Below, in pieces: positions 30,805 through 58,800 of a DNA stretch of 64,000 nt. Below the pieces are notes generated by a model. The model had not been told where the DNA came from, made no database searches, and saw only the letters and a list, made by a program, of their open reading frames with translations. The stretch lies in the NCBI RefSeq assembly GCF_029931775.1, contig NC_079323.1:1275001-1339000 (forward strand). Reading direction: 5' to 3'. Both the position numbers and the translations under genes were made by a program. Within the stretch, counting starts at the first letter, position 1; every line of letters begins with the position of its first letter. This DNA comes from Euleptes europaea. Taxonomy: Eukaryota; Chordata; Lepidosauria; Squamata; Sphaerodactylidae.

Positions 30805-31395
30805 AGCCCTGTGGCTCAGAGTGGTCAGCTGCAGTACTGCGGTCAAAAGCTCTGCTCACAACCTGAGTTCAATCCCGACGGAAGTCGGTTTCAGGTAGCC
30901 GGCTCAAGGTTGACTCAGCCTTCCATCCTTCCGAGGTCGGTAAAATGAGTACCCAGCTTGCTGGGGGTAAAGGGGAGAAGACTGGGGAAGGCACTGGCAA
31001 ACCATCCTGTAAACATAGTCTGCCTAGAAAACGTCGGGATGTGACGTCACCCTATGGGTCAGGAATGATCCGGTGCTTGCACAGGGACCTTTACCATTAC
31101 GGGGTGTCCAGAAAGGGCCCTGTCCAGAGGGCAGCTAAGAGGGGGTCCAGGGGCTGGAAAATGAGTCCTTACATCCGCTGGATGCCTGCCTGATTCCAAA
31201 ACCATTGTGTTGTGTGTGTTTAAAGCACAAATATTCATGCTAATCATGTATGTTCTCATACATGATTAGGAAGGCAATGGCAAACCACCCCATAAAATAG
31301 AGTCTGCCTAGTAAATGTCGGGATGTCACTTCACCCCATGGGTCAGGAATGACCTGGTGCTTGCACAGGGGACTACCTTTACCTTTACCCAAGGA
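30805..31395 (+). mobile_element. tRNA-derived SINE (type C), one full and one partial copy
   Basis: The full copy starts gccctgtggctcagagtgg and includes gactcagccttccatccttc. The tail part (gtcgggatgt, gggtcaggaatga, ggtgcttgcacagg) is repeated in a partial copy from about 31262. Confidence 0.78.
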
Positions 31396-31441
31396 TTACA
31401 TCTCTTGCCCAGCCAAGAGTCCCGTGGAAGCGTAATTCTGG

Positions 31442-31447
31442 TTTATT
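31442..31447 (-). terminator. TRPC2: TRPC2 poly(A) signal AATAAA
   Basis: AATAAA on the minus strand lies 165 bases after the stop codon. Confidence 0.6.
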
Positions 31448-31612
31448 CTTTCCCTAAAGAAGGTTTGCCTAAGAAACAGCATTTCCCTGCCGTTTCCACA
31501 ATGTGGGTCAAAAATAGGGCAGGCACTAGCAGCTAAGGAAGCGCCAGCTGAGCATGGAACTGTTGACATTCCGGGAGATAGATAGGTGGCACATGGCTTC
31601 TCTTCCGGCACT

Positions 31613-49489
<17,877 letters not shown>

Positions 49490-51080
49490 AATTGAGTCCC
49501 TGGCTGGCTTGAGCCTCAGTTTGCACCCTTCCCTCATGAGATGGGCGTGATTGAATTTACAGCTTCTTGGCCAAGGCGGGCCAAACAGTATGCCACTCAG
49601 TCACCTAGGGAAGGTGTTTGTTCAAGAGAAGCAGCACTTGGCCACAGCCCCACTCCAAAAGACAGCATTCAAACCAGAGCGCCTCCAGGACAGCTCTGGC
49701 AGACCCCCCTGGGCCCTACGGAGCGGACTGGCATCGCACACGTTACTTGGCTTTCTAGCACAGCTTGTGGCCTGCAGCTCGTCTGGGCCAGGTCACTACC
49801 AACACCATGCCTTGGGGGTCTCCTGTCCTGGAGGAGAGCACGGCCCTGCCCCCTTAGATCCAGCCCCCCATCAAAGTGGACATGGGGGGCAGAAGAGGCA
49901 AGTGTCAAATCAAAGACGGGTGCCCCCAAGATCCTTTATAAAAGAGACAAGGTGCAAGAGGGAAAGTCCCCAGAAGCGGATAACGAAGCTGGAGGAAAAC
50001 CCAGCCCAGGGCTCAGAGTGGTGGTGGTGGGTCCTTGTGAGAGGGGCAGAGAGGGGCATGGAAACAGCAAAGCAAGAAATAGCCCACCCCCAATCTCTAG
50101 CAAAGATTTAGGAGCAAGCCCACGGGTGTTGGTAGCCACAGCTACTCGAGTGCAGACTCTTACGGGACAGGTCCTTCTTCATGATCCACCCCACTTTGGA
50201 GAGGTCAGCCCCTTATGTTCAGGGGGTCAGAAGCAGCCTCCCTACAACCCCACCAGGCCACCTACAGCAGCTAAGACCCCTCAAGTAACAGAGGTACAGG
50301 GGGACACACCAGCCCCTCACGAATCACTCACCATGAAGCCCTCGAATTCGGAGGCCATCCTGCCCTCCAAAGTGATGCCACTTGCTCACTGTGGAATGGC
50401 AAAGGCGAAGGGCTTCTGGAACCCCTTCCCCAAAACCTGCCCTTTTGAAGGCGCTCGAGCCAGGCAAGGGGGGCCCCTGCAGGGCCAGGCCAACTCCTGC
50501 TTCTGCTCAGGGCAGCTGCCAGAGCTCTCTTGTTTTTCCCTCGCAGGGGCACCAGCAGGCAAGAGAGCAGCACGGCCCCATCTGCCAATGCCCCCGAGGG
50601 CAAGGTTGCCACATGAACGCCAAGGGCCGCCTCCGGCACTGCTTCTCCCACATCTCCCCTGGGAGCCCGTGTTTGTCGGTGGCGAGTTTTCCCCTCCTCA
50701 CTTCGATTCTTCTGGTGCCAGCCTTCCCGACTCTTCTTGCAACGGCTCAACATGGAAAGCTGCCCTCCTTGCAGGGGAGGGGGAGGCGGGGGAGGGGGCA
50801 GAGATCAGAGCAGGGGTGCTGCAGGGTCCCTCCGAGTTACACACTCATTATCTTTCCAGGTAATTTACTGGCGCAGGGAGATACTCACACTTGGCTCCCA
50901 ATGATTTTCTCTACAGGATGCAGTTTGGCTTACTTTCTTGAGACACCTGGAAGGACTTGAGTGGCGCTTCCCTCTCTTTTTCTCTGCTTGTGAAACACTG
51001 GTGGTCTGAACTGTTTACTTGGTCTACAAGGATCTCAAGAGAGAGAGATGAGCAAATGAAGCTGGCTTTCTTACAGTAGT
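49490..51080. other. GC-rich spacer between TRPC2 and XNDC1
   Basis: Unique sequence. The plus strand has an open frame of 440 codons without homology (49541-50863). The minus strand has a possible alternative TRPC2 start exon at 50332-50358. Confidence 0.45.
50332..50358 (-). CDS. Possible alternative TRPC2 first exon
   Basis: ATG in good context reads MASEFEGFM and meets a gtgagtga donor in phase 0, compatible with TRPC2 exon 2. It could also be chance. Confidence 0.25.
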
Positions 51081-51254
51081 CCTCTCTGAAGGGGCTCAGG
51101 GCCAGATTCCCAGCTCCCAGGGGTCCCCTGGGCCATTTTCTTCACTCTGGCTGACAAGGCAGGAAGGTGCTTGAACACGAGTCACCCCAGCGCCTGTTCT
51201 GCCCACCTTCCAAGCAGAAGCACCCCAGACATTCATGGTGAGCAAAGACCCTTT

Positions 51255-51785
51255 GGGGAAAGGGCCATGGCTCAATGGCAGAGCATTTGTTTGGCATGCA
51301 GAAGGTCCCAGGTTCAATCCCCAGCCTCTCTAGTTAAAAAGACCAGGCAGGAGGTGATGTGAAAGACCTCTGCCTGAGATCCTGGAAAGCGGCTGCCAGT
51401 CTGAGTAGACAATACTGACTTTGATGAACCAGTGGTCTGATTCAGTAGAAGGCAACTTTGTGTGTTGGGGGGGGGGGGGCTTGTGGCTCGGGGGAGCATC
51501 CTCTGCTTGGCATGCAGAAGGTCCCAGCTTCAATCCCTGACATCTCCAGTTAAAAGGACCAGGCAGTGAGTGATGTGAAAGATCTCAGTGACTCAGTGGA
51601 AGAGCATCTGTTTGGCATGCAAGAATATCCCAGGTTCAGTCCCCGGCATCTCCAGTGGAAAGGATCACGTAGCAGGGGATGTGAAAGACCTGTATGTCAG
51701 ACCCTGGAGAGCCGCTGCCAGTCTGAGTAGACAGTACTGACCTTGATGGACTAATTTAGTATAAGGCAGTTTCCTGTGTTCACCT
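51255..51785 (+). mobile_element. Three type B SINEs in a row
   Basis: Full or near-full copies start at about 51255, 51480 and 51580, each with a ggcatgca(g)aa block. The middle one is truncated. Confidence 0.8.
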
Positions 51786-52146
51786 CCCAGCTGATGCAAC
51801 GGACCCCCAGTTGAGCCCTTTCTGTCAGCCCCCTCCCACAACTAGGAGCACAACCCCCCAGTGCCCTTTTCGGATTCACAGCACCCTATTGAGTCACAGG
51901 GGGTGGGGGTGGGGGGCTCAGCCAGAAACCTGCCAGTCTGAGTAGACAGTACTGACCTTGATGGACTGATTTAGTATAAGGCCATTTCCTGTGTTCACCT
52001 CCCGGCTGATGCAACGGACCCCCAGTTGAGCCCTTTCTGTCAGCCCCCTCTCACAACTAGGAGCACAACCCCCCCAGTGCCCTTTTCAGATTCACAGCAC
52101 CCTATTGAGTCACAGGGGGTGGGGGTGGGGGGCTCAGCCAGAAACT
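51716..52146. repeat. 215-base tandem duplication
   Basis: The unit from the end of a SINE (agtctgagtagacagtactg) through gagtcacagggggtggggg is present twice with few differences. Confidence 0.9.
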
Positions 52147-52582
52147 TGCACTCTGAGGCTCAGCCACATTTGCCATGTATAGACCCTGCCCCCCCCCTTC
52201 CCAGGAACTCAGTCAAAACGAGGGAAGAGGAGGAAAAAAGCCATTTGCAGGGCAACATCAGAGGACTGAAGCTTCACTTTTTGGGTCATTAAAACAGCAC
52301 CCGCGGATTGTGGACTTTCAAGAGTTCTTTGTTGGAGGGAATCTTTCACAACATAACATGCCAAAGGCCGGAAAGATGCTGGCTCCAATGAAGTCGCTGG
52401 TTCCTATGCCCACCACCCTACGACGAAGGGGACACGCAGGAGGGCTTCCCAAATGCCAAATGGGAGCTGGGTGCCCTTTGGGAGCTCTTCATGCCCACTG
52501 AGTCTTGCACAAACAATTCAAAGTTCCCATGTGGGATGGGGACAGTCTCAGCAATGCTTGCCGCATGTCGCTCCTGCCGGAT

Positions 52583-52812
52583 CTAGTCCCCCTGCTCTAC
52601 CCACAGCCAGGAGGGGCTGCTAGCAGGAAGCTCCCCACAAGAGCTAGCGTGGGCCTCCACCTCGGCAGCAGAGAAACGGAGCTGGCAGATGGGGCAGTAG
52701 ACCCCGTAGTCGGGCAGGTCTTCCCATGAGGAGGGCGACGAGGGGACGCCGGCTTCAAACTCCTCTCCGCACCCGGAGGCGTGAGCTGGTAAAAGGCTGG
52801 TAGGAAAACGAC
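52583..52812 (-). CDS. XNDC1: XNDC1 exon 9, zinc fingers and stop
   Basis: Reads RFPTSLLPAHASGCGEEFEA, then YCPICQLRFSAAEVEAHASS and ends WLWVEQGD-stop. A longer open frame in another phase (VVFLPAFYQLTPPGAE) is not the spliced one. Confidence 0.88.
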
Positions 52813-55800
52813 CTGCAGAAAGGAGAAGACGGTACAGAGGGGTAAGAGCAGGCTTCTCCCCAACCCAACCCCAGGGTCCCCTCTTTGGAGATCTTCAGGA
52901 AGTGCTGCATGACCTGCCAGTTTACCAGGGCTTTGGGGGGAGTCTGAGTTGGCAAGCATCTTTTAAGGTGGGGAACGGCGGAGAGATTTGGGGTTTGCTG
53001 TTCTATTTTTTAACTGGAAATGTTTTAAAAGGTGGATTACACAGTGTTGGTCAATGCATACAAGAAGATAAAACATCTAATAAGCAACGTGATATAACTA
53101 GGATAATCGAAACCTGAAACAAAGCGTAGAGTATTAGACACAATGGGGAGGGGCTGTGGCTCAGTGGCAGAGCATCTGCTTTGCATGCAGAAGGTCCCAG
53201 GTTCAATCCCCGGCATCTCCAGTTAAAAGGGCCAGGTAGTAGGTGGAGAGAAAGACCTCTACCTGAGACCCTGGAGAGCCCCTGCCAGCCTGAGTAGACA
53301 ATGCTGACCTTGAAAGACCGAACGGTCTGATTTACTAGAAGGCAGGTTCATATGTTCATGATTTATTAAACAATGCAGAAAATAGTGTTACCTAAATACA
53401 AAACACTGCAGTGAGACCAGGATAATTCATACAGCAAGCAGATACACACATCTGATAGAGTTTTATCGTCCACAATCCCGTTCCTTTCTAAAGTGCCTTC
53501 CTGAACCATTCCATTACAATACGGTTCAGAAATATGCTTTAAGGAAGGGAAAGGGGTTGTGGAGTATTCCACTGTGTACAGTATAGTACGTGTTGCCTTT
53601 CGCTGTATGTATTATCCTAATGTGCATTTTCCCCATCATTTAACATGTCACGTTAATACTTTATGCTTCATTTCAGATTTCTGCTTGGTTTCAGATCCCC
53701 CCGCCTTCCACCCCTGAGCCAGGCTGCATGCAGTAGGGGGTGGATCAGCCCTTCCCTTTATCAAAGGTCACACCCTCAGCAGCAAATTGAAAGCATACCT
53801 TGTCAACAGCAACTGGCAGGTCTGGAAAACCAGCAGTGCACCCTGCTGGTGGGTGGCCGTTTCAGCTTCCTGTGTTCATTTATTTATTTCAAAGATTTAT
53901 ATGCTGCCTCTCCAGAGATTTGATTGGAGCAGCTCACAAAGTAAAATACCTTTCCTGGCACCGGCCAAGTGGTTTTAGAAAGTGGGAGGGGCATTTGCCC
54001 AGCAGGGCTTCTGACTGGCTGCGCAGATTAAAAGATTAAAAGGCATTTTGTGGCAGTCATTTTATGATTGTGTCTACTGCCCTGTGTCAGAATTCCCACA
54101 GGCTCAAAAATAATAAACAATAAGGCGGCTCTCTCTTAACCACCCTCTCTTTCCCCTACTCACCATCACAGATGGGGCACGTGCCCACCCCCGCATCCGC
54201 CTCTTCTGGCCCATTCTCTTCCTCTTCACCTGGCTCTTTCTCGCTTTCCATCTTCTGCCACCTTCCCTTTCGACCTCGGCCTCTTCCCTCCCATCGAGAA
54301 CCAGGCCTCGGCCCCACAGAGGAGGCCGCTACGGACCTGCAAAACAAACTTTGTTTACTCATTTAAAACCCTGATACTTTTCTATGGTGTCACCTCCCCT
54401 CAAAAAAATGCTTAACACAGGCTTGATTTATTTAAAGTTCCCTGCATGCCTTCTGGCCCAAAGGCCATGAAATCCACTTAATGACCACTTAACACCGTCC
54501 AGCAAGAACATAATACAACAAACCCATTCTAGGTCAGTTTACAGAAGGGAATTCAGCTGAAATGGTCTCTGGCAGCGGCAGCCTCTGAAACAGCGAGAGG
54601 CGCCAAAGGCCTGGCAGAAGCTGCCTGTTCTTCAGCTTCCTAAATGCCAGCTAAGAGGGAACTGGGCAGGATTCTCTGGGAAATACAGAGCGATGGGATG
54701 ACTCACAGGTGAAGCTGCCAAGGCAGACAGTCAGCTCTCCTTCATTCGCTTGCTCTGCGCAGGGCTGCCCTCGAGACTGATCCAGAAACTCCAGCTGGTG
54801 CAAAATGCAGCCACAAGGGTCCTCCCAGGGACCCCGCTGAGGGCCCTCATTCAGCCACTGCTCCGTCAACTGCACTGGCTCCAGCTGGACCACTGGATCA
54901 GGTTCCAGGTGCTGGGGTTTTAACCTTTAAAGACTTATAGGATCTGGGACCTTCGTATCTGCAGGACCTGCCTCCCCTGGTACACCTTCTGCATGACGGT
55001 TTTATCGAACTGATGATATTTTATTGTATTTTATATCTCACTGTTAGCTGCCCTGAGCCAGGGATTGAGGGCAGGATAGAAGTTTAAATACATAAACATA
55101 CAAGCGTAGTTAAATTGTGGAACTCCCTGCCCCAGGATGTGGTGGTGGCTGCAAACTCGGAAGGCTTTAAGAGGGGAGTGGACACGTTCATGGAGGAGAG
55201 GGCTATCCGTGGCTACTAGTTAAAATGGATACTAGTCATGATGCAGACCTATTCTCTCCTTGATCAGAGGAGCATGCCGAATATATTAGGAGCTGTGGAA
55301 CACAGACAGTATGGTGCTGCTGCAGTTGTCTTGTTTGTTGGCTTCCTGGAGGCACCTGGTTGGCCACTGTGTGAACAGAGTGCTGGACTTGATGGACCTT
55401 GGTCTGATCCAGCAGTTCTTAAACAAACAGGCTGCAAATTCTCTGACAGAGAAGGGATGACTCCCTATGGTTCTTTCTAAGCAGAGATGCCAGAGATCAA
55501 ACCTGGAACCGTCCATGTGCAAGAGCATTCCACACCCTGCCTTCTGTAAGAGAGGGCCAGGACTTCACTTTGTTGATAACTCCCCCCTCCTCAAAGTTCA
55601 GCACGTACTCTCTGAGAAGGGGATCCATCCAAGGAGCCACCTGAAAAGAGATCTGGGACTCTTGGAGGAAGTAAACTCCCAAGTGGAGCAAAATTACCTC
55701 CCAGCCCCACAGGACAATCCCCTCTTCCTCTTGGTTCTCATACGATCTCTTCTCGTGGACAATTCCTGCCTGGACCCTGCAGAACAAACCAAGCGATGTG

Positions 55801-58800
55801 AGATGAGGCAGAAAAGAGCTCCTAGATAAGGGCAGTTTGGTGGGGATGGAGGGTCGGGTCTATCCCCACCCCCCCCACCCCACACAGTGAATAAGAGCCC
55901 AGAGAGAGAAAGACACAAAGGGTCAGCAAGACTTCTCTTCACATATCAGAGGACAGCCTTGTTGGTCTGCAGGAGAAGAGCTCAGTTTGAGTCCAGTATA
56001 ACCTGGGAGACTAGCACGATTTTGGGGGGTATGAGCTTTCGAGAGTCTGACACAGGGATCTTTGACTCTAGAAAACTCAAATCCCCAAAATCTTGCAGGT
56101 CTCTAGGATGCTCCTGGACTCGAATCGAGCTGTTCTCCTTGGTAAACAAAGTGATCTTGTGAATCGGCCTTCAGGTTGGCATTTGGGAACCAAAGTCCCC
56201 CCCTCCCCTCCACACCAGCCCACCTTGGGGACCATGATTGGGTGGAAAGGTGGCATAAAAAACACTGAAAATAAATACCGAAATACCGATGCTGCCACGC
56301 AACCTCAAAAGCCCCTCTCACTCACAAGGTGCTGTGCAGCTCTGAGCTGCGTCTCCCGCCGGCTGGGCCTGCTCTTTGCTCTCCGTGGCCAAAGAGGTGG
56401 GGCTGCCCCCGAGGGGGAAGGCTCTTCTCCGGGCCGTGGCCGCCTTCAGTACCATCCTGGCCGGGCGGCTCAAGCAGTCTGGACTCCGCGTCCTGGGGCT
56501 GGAGGCCGGGTCCAGCTGCTGCAGACGGGTTTTTAGCGCCGCTTCCTCTGCGCTGCTCCTGCCAAGAAAGATGTGGTGATGGAGCAGCCTGCCAAGATTC
56601 CACCCATTGACTGAACGGAAGGGGGCCTCTCGAGGGCAGTAGTGAGCAGTTCAGTTCTGTCTTTATTATGGCTCACAGGACATCCCAAAGCAAAAAAATA
56701 CCCCAACCTTTTATAAAATTAATTACCAACATCAATTTAGTATTTTTCATGATTCAGAAGTTGTTGTGTTTTTTAAAATCAGCCTTAAGAATAGGAAATT
56801 AGAGGAAAAGATCTTTAGAGGAAATGTGAACACATGAACACATGAAGCTGCCTTGTACTCTCCATGGTTTCAGGCAGAGGTCTTTCACATCACCGACTTG
56901 GCTAGTCCCTTTAACTGGAGATGCCAGGGATTGAACCTGGGACCTTCTGCATGACAAGCAAAGATTCTGCCACTGAGCCACAGCCCCTCACCATTTTGCT
57001 TGCAGAAGACTTAGTATAAAATTTAACAATATAAATGCCTATGTCAAATATTACAATTGCATATACTATGCCATAAATAATGCATTTTGTATCATTAAAG
57101 CAGTCAAATAACTTTAGGCATGATAAGAAAATCAGTATTGTATACATTTCTATTTCCCCAAAAATTTCTGTACACTTTCCATCCTTGTTATGTCTCACAC
57201 ATGCACACAGATATACTCACGCTGGTGCCTCCGGGAAGAACGTTCTGCAGATGGCCGCACTGGAGAGCCAGGGGCTACCTGTGGGCTCAGGAGGGGCCTG
57301 TGGGCGAGAACAGAGGAAGAAGGGGAGGGATGGCCTTAGAAAGAGATGCCTTTTAACATGGGTAGACAAAAGGTGCCCTCACCTGGATGGCTCAGACTAG
57401 CCTGACATCGTCAGATAGTGGAAGCTAAGCAGGGCTGGCTAAAGTTAGTACTTGGATGGGAGACCCCAAGGCAGTCCAGGGTCACGATGAAGAGTTAAGC
57501 AATGGCAAATCACCAGCGTGGTATAGTGGCTGAAAGCAGCGAACTCTAATCTGGAGAAGTGGGTTGGTTTCCCCACTCCTTCACAAGAAGCCTGCTGGGG
57601 GACCTTGGGCCAGTCAGTTCTCTCTGAACTCTCTCAGCCCCACTGACCTCAGAAGGTGTCTGTTGTGGGAAGAGGAAGAAGAGTTGGTTTTTATATGCTG
57701 ACTTTCTCCACCACTTAAAGTAGAATCAAACCGGTTTACAAACACCTTCCCTTCTCCTCCCAACAACAGACACCCGGTGAGGTAGGTGAGGCTGAGAGAG
57801 CTGTGACTAGCCCAAGGTCACCTAGCAGGCTTCATGTGTAGGAGTGGGGAAACAAATTCAGTTCATCAGATTAGCCTCCACCGCTCATGTGTAGGAGTGG
57901 GGAATCAAACCCGGTTCTCCAGATCAGAGTCCACAGCTCCAAACCACTGCACCAAGATGTCACCAGCATCTTGTGGCAATGAGTTCCATAGATTCATTGT
58001 GCATTATGTGGAAAAAGGACCTCCTTTCACTGTCCTAAACCTGCTGTTTCTCCATTTCAGTGAAGGGGGCTGAGCCTTTGCCTGAAAACAAACTTCCCCT
58101 TCTTTTAAGCAGTTTGCAGGGCCACCCCTGCTTCCCATCTCCTCCCCAACGTCTCATTCGGACGCCGAGTCTTGCCTCTAGTCCTCGTGTGAATCTGTGC
58201 ATGGAGAACCTTGCCAGAATGATCTTCCGGAGGCCTGTACCTGGGCGGGCGAGGAAGGCAGGTCCGTCTTGCTATCATCATCCGACGGGGTGCGAATCCG
58301 GACAAAGGAGAGGCCAAACTGGGCATGCTTGTTGAAGGGCTGGCTGCAAGTCAGCCTGACACGGTCCCATTTCTCCCCCAGCACCCCGGCCAGGAAGTCC
58401 CCTGTGGGATGCAGGCAGAGAAACACCAAGAAATCGTCAGTAGGCCTGGAGTACCAGCTCACGGTGCTCAGGGCATGCTGGCGATTTCCCTACCTTCTTT
58501 AAACATCCGGACCCCAGAACGATTATTGTCCAACTTGGCGTCAGCTGGTGTCATCAAGGTGGTGGTGGGTAACAAGGTGAGGTAACTCTGGTCTGCAGGC
58601 CAAGAGGAGCGGCCCACATCGATCTGAAGGAAGGCAGAGCCGCAGTTCCCTGGTCCCACAAACAGAAATCCAGGTAACGCACCAAAGAATCGCTGCATTG
58701 ACTTGCAAACACTTATATAATTGGCTAGGCTAAAAGATCCCTGCCATTTGCCCCGCCCACCTTTCCCTCTCAGTTGGGCTAAGCTGTGGCGTGGTCATGG

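Noticed and set aside
57221-57278. Shorter version of XNDC1 exon 5 starting VAPGSPVRPSAERS
   Set aside because: It would leave the wrong phase and put a stop early in exon 6; the upstream acceptor has the better pyrimidine tract.
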